Source: Bog-532 sp963830385 (GTDB lineage Bacteria; Actinomycetota; Actinomycetes; Streptosporangiales; Streptosporangiaceae). From it: DNA of 64,000 nt. The notes beneath the pieces are model-generated. The model had not been told where the DNA came from. It searched no databases and was given only the letters and a program-made list of their open reading frames with translations. Below are positions 33,460 through 41,797 of this stretch, piece by piece (position 1 is the first letter of the stretch; every line of letters begins with the position of its first letter). The position numbers and the translations under genes are program-made. Location of the stretch: NCBI GenBank assembly GCA_963830385.1, contig CAWHMD010000005.1, positions 372,001 to 436,000 on the forward strand, in the 5' to 3' direction.

Positions 33460-34398
33460 TCACACCGGCCGGGGCAAGGCGCGGCGGGCGGACGGCTCAG
33501 CGGGGCTGGGCCGCCGGGGCCAGCGTCGAGACGACGCTGGTGAGCTGCTCCGAGGCGGCCCAGAGGCGCCGGGCCAGGGTGGGGTCCTGGGCGGCGGCCG
33601 AGCGGGAAATGAGCTCGGCTCCGCCGCGCATGTGGGCGAGGTGGCGGGGCCGGCGAAGCTGTCGCCGGGGACATCGGCGACCGCGGCGAACAGGACAGGG
33701 AGGGCGCCGTGGTTGGCGTCCTGGGCCACAAAGCGGAGCAACGGCGCCCAGGCGGCGTCGGCCAGGCCGCGTGGGCCGTCATGCTGGTAGATCGGGGTGT
33801 TGACCAGGCCGGGGTGCGCGGCCATGGCCTTGACCAGGGAACCGGCCGCGGTCAGGCGGCGCTGGAGTTCGGCGGTGAACAGCAGGTTGGCCAGCTTGGA
33901 GTCGTTGTAGGCGCGGGACCGCCGGTAGGGCCGGCGTTCCCAGTTGAGGTCGTCGAAGTCCAGCTGGGCCAGCCGCTCGGCCTGGGAGGCCACGGTCACG
34001 ACCCGGCCGGTGACCTGCTCCAGCAGCAGGTTGGCCAGGGCGAAGTGACCCAGGTGGTTGACGCCGAAATCCGACTCGAAGCCGTCGGCGGTACGGGTCA
34101 GGGTCCGCTCAGACACGCCCGCGTTGTTGACCAGCAGGTTGATCGGGCCGTCCCAGGCGGCCGCGGACGCCCGCACCAAGTCCAGCGAGGCCAGGTCCAG
34201 CGGGCGGACCTCGGTCCGGCCGGAAATGGTGGCCGCGACCGCCTGGCCCTTGGCCGGGTTACGTACGGCCAGCACCACCCGCGCGCCCGCGCCAGCCAGA
34301 GCGTGCGCCACCGACTGGCCAACGCCGCTGCTGGCCCCGGTCACGATTGCCGTCTGCCCAGTCAGGTCGGGCAGTTCAACGCCATAAAAAGTAGACAT
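33460..34398 (-). CDS. Short-chain dehydrogenase with a frameshifted C-terminus
   Basis: 312 residues as read. It has the SDR Rossmann motif TGASSGVG, NNAGVS and active-site tyrosine/lysine YNDSK, with AAHPGLVNT after it. It would be an NAD(P)H oxidoreductase of unknown substrate. From about 33649 onward the reading frame gives a Pro/Arg/Ser-rich tail unlike the family. In the next frame the sequence reads HLAHMRGGAELISRSAAAQD, then PTLARRLWAASEQLTSVV and stops at 33497, the expected ending. One missing base in the G-run at 33646-33649 explains this. ATG 34398 has no ribosome site but lies one base after the predicted transcription start. Confidence 0.8.
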   Translation of the reverse strand: MSTFYGVELPDLTGQTAIVTGASSGVGQSVAHALAGAGARVVLAVRNPAKGQAVAATISGRTEVRPLDLASLDLVRASAAAWDGPINLLVNNAGVSERTLTRTADGFESDFGVNHLGHFALANLLLEQVTGRVVTVASQAERLAQLDFDDLNWERRPYRRSRAYNDSKLANLLFTAELQRRLTAAGSLVKAMAAHPGLVNTPIYQHDGPRGLADAAWAPLLRFVAQDANHGALPVLFAAVADVPGDSFAGPATSPTCAAEPSSFPARPPPRTPPWPGASGPPRSSSPASSRRWPRRPSPAEPSARRALPRPV

Positions 34399-34439
34399 GG
34401 GAAACAATGTAGTCAGTGACTACTATGCTGTCAATGACA
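34399..34439 (-). promoter_or_regulatory. SDR promoter with TetR-type operator in its spacer
   Basis: Reading leftward, TTGACA (34434-34429), a 17-base spacer and TACATT (34411-34406) form a near-consensus promoter with start at 34399, one base before the SDR ATG. The spacer holds the perfect palindrome GTAGTCA-G-TGACTAC (34409-34423), which also covers the -10. A second palindrome TGTCA-A-TGACA (34429-34439) covers the -35. The divergent TetR gene product is the likely ligand-controlled repressor. Confidence 0.65.
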
Positions 34440-34473
34440 ACATCCAGGCATGATCACAGCTAGGATCGCGGGC

Positions 34474-35097
34474 ATGGCGGACCGTCCTTACCATCACGGC
34501 CATCTGCGGGACACGCTGCTGGCCGAGGCCGAGCGAACGCTCCGGGAGCAGGGGGTCGAGCAACTGTCCCTCCGCGACCTGGCCCGCCAGGTCGGCGTCA
34601 GCCACGCCGCCCCGCGCCGCCACTTCGCCGACCGGCAGGCGCTGCTGAACGCGCTGGCCGGGGCCGGGTTCGCCCGGCTGGCCGACGAGGTGGCCGCGGC
34701 CATTGAGGCCGCGGGCCCGGACTTCCGGGCCCGGCTGCGGGCCACCGGCGCGACCTACGTGCGGTTCGCGACCGAGGATCCGGCCCTGATGGAACTGATG
34801 TTCACGGCCAAGAGCGCGCACCCGCCCGGCGAACCAGCGGCGGCGTCGGGCGAGGTGGCTGCGTCGGGCGAGGTGGCGGGGGGAGCCGGGCGCCTGTTCA
34901 CCATCGTGGGCGAGCTGATCAGGGAGGGCCAGCGGACCGGCCAGCTACCGGCGGGAGATCCCGAACGGCTGCGGCTGCTGTTCATGGCGACCGCGCGGGG
35001 CATCGCCGGGATGGTCACCCCGGGCCAGCCCGGGGCCGGGCAGGCCGACGGCCTCATCGACGGCGCGGTCGCGCTGTTCACCCGGGGCGGCCGCTGA
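34474..35097 (+). CDS. TetR-family repressor (1)
   Basis: 207 residues. The N-terminal helix-turn-helix is YHHGHLRDTLLAEAERTLRE, then LSLRDLARQVGVSHAAPRRH and FADRQALLNAL. The C-terminal ligand domain resembles TetR_C_33/WHG types (LMELMFTAK, then LRLLFMATARGIAGMV). It carries a small tandem repeat AASGEVAASGEVAGG. It is divergent from the SDR gene, whose promoter contains two palindromes, and is the obvious regulator of that gene and itself. ATG 34474 is listed; ATG 34450 is in frame upstream. Confidence 0.85.
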   Translation: MADRPYHHGHLRDTLLAEAERTLREQGVEQLSLRDLARQVGVSHAAPRRHFADRQALLNALAGAGFARLADEVAAAIEAAGPDFRARLRATGATYVRFATEDPALMELMFTAKSAHPPGEPAAASGEVAASGEVAGGAGRLFTIVGELIREGQRTGQLPAGDPERLRLLFMATARGIAGMVTPGQPGAGQADGLIDGAVALFTRGGR

Positions 35098-35113
35098 CCG
35101 CCTGCGGGCGCGG

Positions 35114-35323
35114 CTAGCCTTCGGGCTGGTCGGCGGCCATTTCGTCCAGCAGTTCCAGCACCTCGTCCGGGGACAGGTCCTCCAGCTCGACGGCGTAGCC
35201 GGGCGGGACGATCGCGGCCAGCCGCTCACCGTCCCTGGTGAGGTAGACGACCTCGCCGTGAGCGGCGGCCTCGGCCGCGGCGGCGATCTCCTCGGGTACC
35301 TGCTCAACCGGTATCTCGCGCAC
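35114..35323 (-). CDS. Small antitoxin-like (Phd/YefM-type) protein
   Basis: 69 residues: MREIPVEQVPEEIAAAAEAA, then HGEVVYLTRDGERLAAIVPP. This matches the Phd/YefM N-terminal fold seen in antitoxins, with an acidic tail (SPDEVLELLDEMAADQPEG). No toxin gene is beside it: the upstream neighbour is the convergent TetR gene and the downstream one an amidohydrolase. It may be a solitary antitoxin that survived loss of its toxin, or a regulator. Confidence 0.7.
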   Translation of the reverse strand: MREIPVEQVPEEIAAAAEAAAHGEVVYLTRDGERLAAIVPPGYAVELEDLSPDEVLELLDEMAADQPEG

Positions 35324-35357
35324 GGCCCGACTGTACGCCGGGCCCGGCCCGGCGTGG

Positions 35358-36356
35358 TCAGAGGCCGAGCAGGCGGGCCGCGGTGCCGCCGACGATGGCG
35401 TCGCGGTCGGCCGCCGGAAGCTGCAGGGCCTCGATGCGGTCGACGGGGTCGGTGACGCCCATGTCGAAGGGGTAGTCGGTGCCCAGCAGGACGTGGCCGG
35501 CGCCGGTCACCGACAGCAGGCGGGACAGTGCGTCGCCGGTGTAGACGAGCGAGTCGAAGTACAGGGTGTCCAGGTAGGCGCTGGGCGGCCGGTCCATCGT
35601 GCGGGACTCGGGGCGGACCTGGTAGGCGTGGTCGGCCCGGGCCAGGTAGTGCGGGAAGTAGCCACCGCCGTGGGCGGCGCAGATGCGCAGGCCCGGGAAC
35701 CGGTCCAGCACCCCGCCGAACACCAGGTGGTGCAGCGCGACGGTGGTCTCGGCGGGCTGGCCAACGATGTTGCCGAGGTAGGCCGGGGCCAGCCGGGAGC
35801 CCAGGCTGCAGCCCCACGGGTGGATGAACACGAACGAGCCGAGCTGCTCGGCGGTGGCCCAGAACGGGTCCAGGTCGCGGTCGGACAGGTCCTTGCCGGC
35901 CACCGAGGTGGAGATCTCCACGCCGCGCAGGCCGAGCTCGGTGTGCGCCATCCGCAGCTGGTCGGCGGCCAGCTCCGGATGCTGCAGGGCGACCGTGGCC
36001 AGGCCGGTCAGCCGGTCCGGCTGCTGGGCGACGGTGTTCGCGATCTGCTCGTTGGCGGCGGCCACGATGTCGTTGGCCAGCAGCGCCTCGGCCCAGTAGT
36101 GGTACAGGGTCGGCACCACGCTGAGCGCGTGAATGTCGACTCGCGCGGTGTTCATGGCATCCAGCCGCGCGCTCAGGTCGTCCAGCAGCGGCCGGTAGCT
36201 GGTCTGCATGAGCTCGATGTTGTGCTTGATCGACTCGGCGCCGAACGTCGCGAACTGCTCGGCCTGCTCGGCGGCCAGGCCGGGCTGGCCCTCGACCAGC
36301 GCTGCGACGGCGGGCACGTCGAGGTGGGCGTGCACGTCGATGACGGGGACGCTCAC
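35358..36356 (-). CDS. ACMSD-like amidohydrolase (4)
   Basis: 332 residues with a full amidohydrolase_2 metal set: VIDVHAHLD (HxH), FIHPWGCSL, CAAHGGGYF and LLGTDYPFDM. This makes it the most complete of the four in the window and closest to ACMSD-type decarboxylases. GTG 36356 overlaps the stop of the FAH gene upstream (GTGA, 36353-36356), so the two are translated together, under a LysR-type box. It probably processes the acid made by the upstream FAH enzyme or feeds it. Confidence 0.86.
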   Translation of the reverse strand: MSVPVIDVHAHLDVPAVAALVEGQPGLAAEQAEQFATFGAESIKHNIELMQTSYRPLLDDLSARLDAMNTARVDIHALSVVPTLYHYWAEALLANDIVAAANEQIANTVAQQPDRLTGLATVALQHPELAADQLRMAHTELGLRGVEISTSVAGKDLSDRDLDPFWATAEQLGSFVFIHPWGCSLGSRLAPAYLGNIVGQPAETTVALHHLVFGGVLDRFPGLRICAAHGGGYFPHYLARADHAYQVRPESRTMDRPPSAYLDTLYFDSLVYTGDALSRLLSVTGAGHVLLGTDYPFDMGVTDPVDRIEALQLPAADRDAIVGGTAARLLGL

Positions 36357-37357
36357 GGGGCCACGCACCGGTTGTGCTGGGTGCCCAGGCTGGCGGTGCC
36401 GCCGGTGATGGTGGCCTCCATGACGTCGCCGGGCTGCAGGTAGCGGCCGTAGTGGGCGCCGTTGCCGGCCGGTGAGCCGGTGAGCAGCAGGTCGCCGGGG
36501 CGCAGCGGGGTGATCGCGGAGACGTGCGCGATCAGCTCGGGCACGCCGAAGATCATGTCGGCGGTCGTCTCGTCCTGCATGATCTGGCCGTTGAGCTTGA
36601 GCGTGACCCGCAGGTCAGCCGGGTCGGGCACGAACGGCGCGGGCACCAGCCAGGGGCCCAGGGGCAGGAACGTCGGGGAGTTCTTGCCCGCCAGCCAGTC
36701 GGTGCCGAGCCCCGGCATGTCCGGCCGGAACACCCGGTCCCGGGTGGTCAGGTCGTTGGCGATCACGTAACCGGCCACGTGGCGCAAAGCGTCCTCGGCT
36801 GAGACCCGGTAGGCCTCGACGCCGATGACCACCCCCAGCTCCAGCTCCCAGTCGTGCTGGGTGCCGATGCCGGGCAGCAGCACGTTGTCGTCCGGGCCGC
36901 AGATGGCCGAGGCCAGGCCGATGAACACGTACGGGGTGCCATGGGCGGCCCGTTCCTCCATCAGCGCGGTGGCCTCGCGGTGGGTGGCCTCGGCGTCCTC
37001 GTCGCCCTTCTCGGCGGCCGCCGCCGTCATCAGCTGGACCACGTGGGTCTTGTAATTGGCGCCGCTCTGGAAGATCTGCCCGGGCCGCAGCGGGGCCAGC
37101 CGGGTGAACTCGCTGACCGGCCGGACCAGCTCGGCCCAGCGCCGGCCGGCCCGGGCCTCGTCGACCGCGTCACCGAGCAGCTTGAGGTTGGCCGGCCAGT
37201 CGGCCAGCAGCGCGTCCAGGTCCGGCGCGGCCGGGAGCAGGGCGGCCAGCGGGGCGACCTCGGACCCGGTGACCACCCCGGTGAAGTCGTCGGCCCGGGG
37301 CCCGAAGTCGGTGTGCGCGCGGAATCGTCCCAGCGCATAAGGAGTACCAGCGGCCAT
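36353..37357 (-). CDS. Fumarylacetoacetate hydrolase family protein (3)
   Basis: 334 residues. FAH-fold blocks are visible: IFQSGANYKTHVVQLMTAAA, then HDWELELGVVIG (acidic metal ligands), GYVIANDLTTRDRVFRPDMP, KNSPTFLPLGPWLVP and GDLLLTGSPAGNGAHYG. It probably hydrolyses a C-C bond of a diketo acid or acts as a hydratase/decarboxylase. ATG 37357 has taggat upstream; GTG 37363 is in frame. It is the first gene of a two-gene operon with an amidohydrolase and follows the LysR gene by 94 bases that hold a palindromic box. Confidence 0.86.
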   Translation of the reverse strand: MAAGTPYALGRFRAHTDFGPRADDFTGVVTGSEVAPLAALLPAAPDLDALLADWPANLKLLGDAVDEARAGRRWAELVRPVSEFTRLAPLRPGQIFQSGANYKTHVVQLMTAAAAEKGDEDAEATHREATALMEERAAHGTPYVFIGLASAICGPDDNVLLPGIGTQHDWELELGVVIGVEAYRVSAEDALRHVAGYVIANDLTTRDRVFRPDMPGLGTDWLAGKNSPTFLPLGPWLVPAPFVPDPADLRVTLKLNGQIMQDETTADMIFGVPELIAHVSAITPLRPGDLLLTGSPAGNGAHYGRYLQPGDVMEATITGGTASLGTQHNRCVAP

Positions 37358-37415
37358 GATCACGATCCTAGGCAGGACACGGGGCGCACGGGAACGGCAT
37401 CCCGTGGATGAGGAG

Positions 37416-37432
37416 TATCGACACTGTTGATA
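37416..37432. promoter_or_regulatory. LysR-type box ahead of the FAH-amidohydrolase operon
   Basis: TATCGACACTGTTGATA is a 17-base near-perfect palindrome (one mismatched pair). It contains the T-N11-A pattern of LysR regulators. Its left half, TATCGACAC, is identical to the site upstream of the lysR gene at 38404, and both continue with GAT four bases later. Confidence 0.6.
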
Positions 37433-37450
37433 GTTAGACGCTGCTGACAG

Positions 37451-38374
37451 TCAGAGGTTGGCGGCCAGGGTGGTCACGCACTCGCGCAGCCAATGGTGAG
37501 CCGGGTCGTTGTGGAAGACCGGGTGCCAGAACATCGTCTCGGCGATCGGCTGCAGCGGCACCGGCGGCTCCAGCACCCGCAGCTCGCGGCGGACCGGGGT
37601 GCTGCTGACCAGCCGCTCGTGCACGAACGCGAACAGCGACGTGCCGGGCAGCAGCCACGGCACCAGCGTGAAGCTGAGGGTGGACAGGGCCACGTGGGGC
37701 TCGATGCCGAGCTGGGCCAGCTGGATGTCGACGAAGGCGGGGCCGCCCGTGTTCGCGTTGTACTTGACGTAACGGAGCTGGGTCAGCTGCTCCCGGTCCA
37801 GGGTGTCCCCCACCTCACGGTGCTGGTTCCACACCGCGGCCACGTAACGGTCGGTGAACAGGGTGCGCTGCGGCAGCTGCCGCATGCCGGCCGACGCGAT
37901 CTCGCGCGGCATGATGACCAGGTCGACCTGGGCCCGTTCGAGCGACACGTCGGTCGCGGTGGACACTGGGACCACGTTGACGGCGACCCCCGGCGCCTCC
38001 CGGTACAGCCGTTCCAGCAGCGGCCGGAGCAGGATCAAGGTCACGTAGTCGCTGGCCACCATCGTGAACGTGCGCTGGTCGGTGGCCGGGTCGAAGTGCG
38101 GGCTGGTCGCCAGCAACTGCTCCAGGCCGGTCAGCACGGCGTGCACCGGCTTGACCAGCGACTGGCCGAGCGGGGTGAGCTCGTGCACCCGGCCGCTGCG
38201 GACCAGCAGCGGGTCGCCGAACAGCCGCCGCAGCCGGGCCAGGGCCGCGCTCATCGCCGACTGGCCGATGCCCACCGACTCGGCCGCCCGGGTCACGTGC
38301 CGCTGCTCCAGCAGCGCGTTGAGCGGCACGATCAGGTTCAGGTCCATCCGCCGCACCGTCTCGGGAACGTCCAT
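37451..38374 (-). CDS. LysR-family transcriptional regulator
   Basis: 307 residues. The N-terminal winged helix is MDLNLIVPLNALLEQRHVTR, then SVGIGQSAMSAALARLRRLF, then GDPLLVRSGRVHELTPLG. It is followed by the two-lobed inducer-binding domain (TFTMVASDYVTLILLRPLLE, then QVDLVIMPREIAS). It resembles NodD/LinR/PcpR-type regulators of aromatic degradation. ATG 38374 is listed. It is divergent from the monooxygenase-VOC-MBL genes and precedes the FAH-amidohydrolase operon on its own strand. Matching boxes occur on both sides, so it likely controls both. Confidence 0.88.
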   Translation of the reverse strand: MDVPETVRRMDLNLIVPLNALLEQRHVTRAAESVGIGQSAMSAALARLRRLFGDPLLVRSGRVHELTPLGQSLVKPVHAVLTGLEQLLATSPHFDPATDQRTFTMVASDYVTLILLRPLLERLYREAPGVAVNVVPVSTATDVSLERAQVDLVIMPREIASAGMRQLPQRTLFTDRYVAAVWNQHREVGDTLDREQLTQLRYVKYNANTGGPAFVDIQLAQLGIEPHVALSTLSFTLVPWLLPGTSLFAFVHERLVSSTPVRRELRVLEPPVPLQPIAETMFWHPVFHNDPAHHWLRECVTTLAANL

Positions 38375-38404
38375 GCCAAGATCATTCCCTTTCCGCAATT
38401 AAAT

Positions 38405-38419
38405 ATCGACACCATCGAT
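38405..38419. promoter_or_regulatory. LysR-type box between lysR and the monooxygenase
   Basis: ATCGA-CACCA-TCGAT is a 15-base inverted repeat with a T-N11-A core, in the divergent gap between lysR and the flavin monooxygenase gene. With the preceding T it shares TATCGACAC-N4-GAT with the box at 37416. The position fits autoregulation and activation of the rightward operon. Confidence 0.6.
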
Positions 38420-38510
38420 GATGAGCATCGCAGATTGGTGCTGTCGCCGGACCGGCTCGCGGTTTAGCGTCCTGGACTAAGGACATGCGCCGTGGCATGG
38501 GAGGCCTGGC

Positions 38511-39647
38511 ATGAAGGTTCTGGTCGTGGGCGCGGGCATCGGCGGGCTGGGCGCGGCGATCGCGCTGCGCGAGCGCGGGTTCGCGGTGGACGTGGTGGAG
38601 ATCAAGCCGGAGCTGTCCGTCTACGGGGTGGGCATCAACCAGCCGGCCAACAGCCTACGGGCGCTGCGGGCGATGGGCGTGCTGGACGAGATCATCGCGG
38701 CCGGCTGCCAGTACGACCACACCGACTTCTACGCGGCCGACGGCGAGCTGATCGTGCACGTGCCCAGCGTCATGGGCGGCGACGTCCCCGCCAACAGCGC
38801 GCTGTCCCGGCTCAACCTGCACAAGATCCTGATCGCCGGGGCGGAGCGGCACGACGTCAAGATCAACTACGGCACGACGATGGAGCGGTTCACCGACACC
38901 GGCCGGGCCGTGGACGTGCAGTTCACCGACGGCCGCCAGGAGTCCTACGACCTGGTGGCCGCCTTCGACGGGATCAAGTCGGCCACCCGCCGGACCGTGT
39001 TCGGCCGCGGGCAGGACGCGGTCTACTCGGGCTTCGGGGTGTTCCGGGTGACGCTGCCGCGACCGTCCTACGTGGACGGGGTGCGGGTCTACCAGGCTCT
39101 CGGGGTCAAGGCCGGGTACATCCCGCTCAGCGCCATGACCATGTACATGTTCGTGGTCACCCCCGACCCTCAGGGCGTCAGCCACCGCCCGGAGGACTTC
39201 GCGGCGATCCTGAAGGAGCGGATGGCGCCGTTCGGGGCGCTGCCCGGTGAGGTCCGCGAGGCCCTGCAGGCTACCGACGACATCGTGTACAGCCCGATCT
39301 CCGACGTGCTGCTGCCGCTGCCGTGGTTTTCGGGCCGGGTCGGGATCCTCGGCGACGCCGCCCACGCCTGCGCGCCGCACCTGACCCAGGGGGCGGGGAT
39401 GGCGCTGGAGGACGGGCTGGTGCTGGCCGACTGCCTGGACGCCGGCGGATCCCTGGACGAGCGGCTGCGGGCGTTCGAGCAGCGCCGGTTCCCGCGTGCG
39501 CGGCTGGTCCAGGACGTCTCCCGCGGCATCTTGCAGGCCGAGATGAGCATCAACGCCGACAACTACGAGGCGTCGGTGCAGGGCATGCGCGAGCACCTGG
39601 TGGAGCAGACCCATCAGGTCGAGGCGGTCCTGAACCAGCCCGCCTGA
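38511..39647 (+). CDS. FAD-dependent monooxygenase, salicylate-hydroxylase-like
   Basis: 378 residues, shorter than the other flavin monooxygenase because it lacks the thioredoxin-like tail. Motifs are VLVVGAGIGGLGAAIALRER (GxGxxG), DLVAAFDGIKSATRR (DG) and RVGILGDAAHACAPHLTQGA (GD). It belongs with 3- or 6-hydroxylases of hydroxybenzoates and nicotinates. It would hydroxylate an aromatic acid with NAD(P)H and O2. It is the first gene of a rightward operon with an extradiol-like VOC protein and an MBL hydrolase. Confidence 0.87.
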   Translation: MKVLVVGAGIGGLGAAIALRERGFAVDVVEIKPELSVYGVGINQPANSLRALRAMGVLDEIIAAGCQYDHTDFYAADGELIVHVPSVMGGDVPANSALSRLNLHKILIAGAERHDVKINYGTTMERFTDTGRAVDVQFTDGRQESYDLVAAFDGIKSATRRTVFGRGQDAVYSGFGVFRVTLPRPSYVDGVRVYQALGVKAGYIPLSAMTMYMFVVTPDPQGVSHRPEDFAAILKERMAPFGALPGEVREALQATDDIVYSPISDVLLPLPWFSGRVGILGDAAHACAPHLTQGAGMALEDGLVLADCLDAGGSLDERLRAFEQRRFPRARLVQDVSRGILQAEMSINADNYEASVQGMREHLVEQTHQVEAVLNQPA

Positions 39648-39694
39648 CCCCTGGCCCTGCCCGCCTGGCTTCTGAGAGAAGAGTGGAGTCTCCC

Positions 39695-40735
39695 GTGACC
39701 GCAACCTCGTTCGATCCGGCCGATCTGGACGCCGCCGTCCCGCCGCCGCCCCGGCCCGGGCCGCCGCTGCCTCCGGCCATCAAGCCCGCGACGGTGCCCG
39801 CCTCCGAGGTGGCCCGGCGCTCGCCGATCACCCACGTCCGCTACGTGGCGCTGGCCACCGAGGACCTGGCCGCGACGGTCGCGTTCTACGAGGGCATCTG
39901 GGGCCTTTACCAGGTGGGCAGCGACGGCGACGTGGTGTTCCTGGGCGCGGTCGGCAGCCCGGAACCCTACGTGGTCCGGGTCCGCCGGGCCAGCGAGCGC
40001 CGCACCGACCTGATCGCGTTCGGGGCCCGCGACCGCGCGGCCGTGGACGGCCTGGCCGCCCAGCTCGGCTCGGACCGCGTGCGCATCGCGGCCGAACCCG
40101 GCACGCTGGTGCTGCCCGGCGGTGGCTACGGGTTCCGGTTCTTCGACCCGGACGGGCGGCTGGTCGAGGTGTCGGCCGACGTCGCGGCCAAGCCGTTCCG
40201 CGAGGTAGAGCCGGGCGAGTCGGTGCCCCGCAAGCTCAGCCACGTCGTGATCAACTCACCGGACGCGCCGGGGCTGGTCGCGTTCTACGAGCGGTACTTC
40301 GGGCTGCGGCTGTCGGACTGGCTGGAGGACCGGATGGCGTTCCTGCGCTGCTCGGCCGACCACCACAGCCTGGCCATCGCGGCCGGCCCGGTCGCGGGGC
40401 TCAACCACGTGTCGTTCGAGATGCGGGACATCGACGAGTACATGCGCGGCACCGGCCGGATGGTGCGGCACGGGCACGCGCCGCTGTGGGGTCCCGGGCG
40501 GCACAGCTCCGGCGACAACGTGTACTCCTACTTCGCCGGGCCGGACAACTTCGTGGTCGAGTACACCACCGCGCTGGAGCGGATCGCCGACGAGGACGCC
40601 TGGGTGCCGCGGGTCTGGCCCGCCTCGCCCGAGTACGCGGACCGCTGGGGGACGGCCGGGCCGGGTGAAGACCTGTTCGCGCTGTGGCACCGCACTCCCC
40701 CGGAGCAGGGCCTGTGGGTACCGGCCCCGATCTGA
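39695..40735 (+). CDS. Extradiol-dioxygenase-like VOC protein (2)
   Basis: 346 residues. A Pro-rich leader (~1-45) precedes two VOC modules. The C-terminal module has the iron triad KLSHVVINSPD (His), GLNHVSFEM (His) and FVVEYTTA (Glu), plus the active-site SADHHSLAI. It probably opens an aromatic diol made by the monooxygenase encoded just before. It shares plan and motif spacing with the VOC protein at 20691, indicating an old duplication or parallel recruitment. GTG 39695 has gtggag upstream. Confidence 0.8.
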   Translation: MTATSFDPADLDAAVPPPPRPGPPLPPAIKPATVPASEVARRSPITHVRYVALATEDLAATVAFYEGIWGLYQVGSDGDVVFLGAVGSPEPYVVRVRRASERRTDLIAFGARDRAAVDGLAAQLGSDRVRIAAEPGTLVLPGGGYGFRFFDPDGRLVEVSADVAAKPFREVEPGESVPRKLSHVVINSPDAPGLVAFYERYFGLRLSDWLEDRMAFLRCSADHHSLAIAAGPVAGLNHVSFEMRDIDEYMRGTGRMVRHGHAPLWGPGRHSSGDNVYSYFAGPDNFVVEYTTALERIADEDAWVPRVWPASPEYADRWGTAGPGEDLFALWHRTPPEQGLWVPAPI

Positions 40736-40747
40736 GAGGCTGCGCCT

Positions 40748-41680
40748 ATGAGTGCGAGTCGTCATGAGCACCCCGAGCTGGGGCCGCCGGAGCTGATCGA
40801 GGTCGCGGACCGGGTGTTCGCCTACATCCAGCCGGACGGGACCTGGTACATCAACAACACCGGGTTCGTGGCCGGCCGCGAGTCGGTGATCAGCGTCGAC
40901 GCCTGCTCCACCGAGCGGCGCACCCGGGCCTACCGGGAGCGGATCGCCAGCGTGACCCCGGCGCCGGTGTCGATGCTGATCAACACCCACCACCACGGCG
41001 ACCACACCTACGGGAACTTCGTGTTCTCCCCGGCCACGATCGTGGCCCAGGAGAACTGCCGGGCCGAGCTGCTGGCCTACGGGTTCCCCGGCAACACCGG
41101 GGTGTGGGAGCCGGTGGACTGGGGCGAGGTCACGGTGGCGCCGCCCAACCTCACGTTCGCCGACCGGGTGCGGCTGTGGTCGGACGACCGGCCGATCGAC
41201 GTCAGCTACGTCGGGCAGGCCGCCCACACCTCCAACGACAGCCTGGTCTGGCTGCCCGAGCAGGAGGTCCTGTTCTGCGGTGACCTGCTGTTCAACGGGG
41301 GCACGCCGTTCCTGCTGATGGGCTCGGTGCGCGGCGCGATCGAGGTGCTCGAGTCGGTGGTGGCACCGATCCCGGCCCGGGTGATCGTGCCCGGGCACGG
41401 AGCGCCCTGCGACCACGCCCTGATCGGCACCGTCGTCGGCTACCTGCAGTTCGTGCTGGCCACCGCCCAGAAGGGGATCGACGCCGGGCTGTCGCCGCTG
41501 GACCTGGCGCGCGAGACCGGCCTCGGCGAGTACGACGGCTGGCTGGACCGCGAGCGGATCGTCGGCAACCTGCACCGGGCGTACGCCGACCTCGGGGCGG
41601 TGGACCAGGTCGACCTGCGGGGAGCGCTGGCCGACATGGTCACGTTCAACGGGGGGCAGCCGCTGTCGTGTTACGCCTGA
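40748..41680 (+). CDS. MBL-fold metallo-hydrolase
   Basis: 310 residues of the metallo-beta-lactamase fold. The zinc motif is NTHHHGDHTYGN (H81, H83, D85, H86), followed by AAHTSNDSLVWLP, FCGDLLFNG (Asp) and VIVPGHGAPC (His). Families with this set include glyoxalase II-like thioesterases and hydrolases of lactones. It starts 13 bases after the VOC gene and is the third gene of the LysR-controlled operon. It may hydrolyse a lactone or thioester intermediate of the pathway. Confidence 0.86.
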   Translation: MSASRHEHPELGPPELIEVADRVFAYIQPDGTWYINNTGFVAGRESVISVDACSTERRTRAYRERIASVTPAPVSMLINTHHHGDHTYGNFVFSPATIVAQENCRAELLAYGFPGNTGVWEPVDWGEVTVAPPNLTFADRVRLWSDDRPIDVSYVGQAAHTSNDSLVWLPEQEVLFCGDLLFNGGTPFLLMGSVRGAIEVLESVVAPIPARVIVPGHGAPCDHALIGTVVGYLQFVLATAQKGIDAGLSPLDLARETGLGEYDGWLDRERIVGNLHRAYADLGAVDQVDLRGALADMVTFNGGQPLSCYA

Positions 41681-41711
41681 GGCCGCACCAAATGTCATGA
41701 GTAAAAGTTCC

Positions 41712-41741
41712 TTGACTGCTGACAGCGCGACTGACTAGCGT
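41712..41741 (+). promoter_or_regulatory. Promoter of the EamA-type permease gene
   Basis: TTGACT (41712-41717), an 18-base spacer and TAGCGT (41736-41741) form a good vegetative-type promoter, with transcription starting near 41748. It separates the permease gene from the preceding MBL-hydrolase operon. Confidence 0.55.
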
Positions 41742-41797
41742 CGCTGGGGGCGGCCGGACCGGCGCGCCCGGTGACGATCAGGAGCAGGTGGCCTGCG

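Noticed and set aside
39323..39694. Upstream extension of the second extradiol-like VOC gene
   Set aside because: It overlaps the monooxygenase gene in another frame and is Arg/Gly rich; GTG 39695 has a ribosome site.
20691..40735. The two extradiol-like VOC genes as a recent duplication
   Set aside because: Their residues differ widely outside the metal motifs and their gene orders differ, so an old duplication or separate recruitment is more likely.
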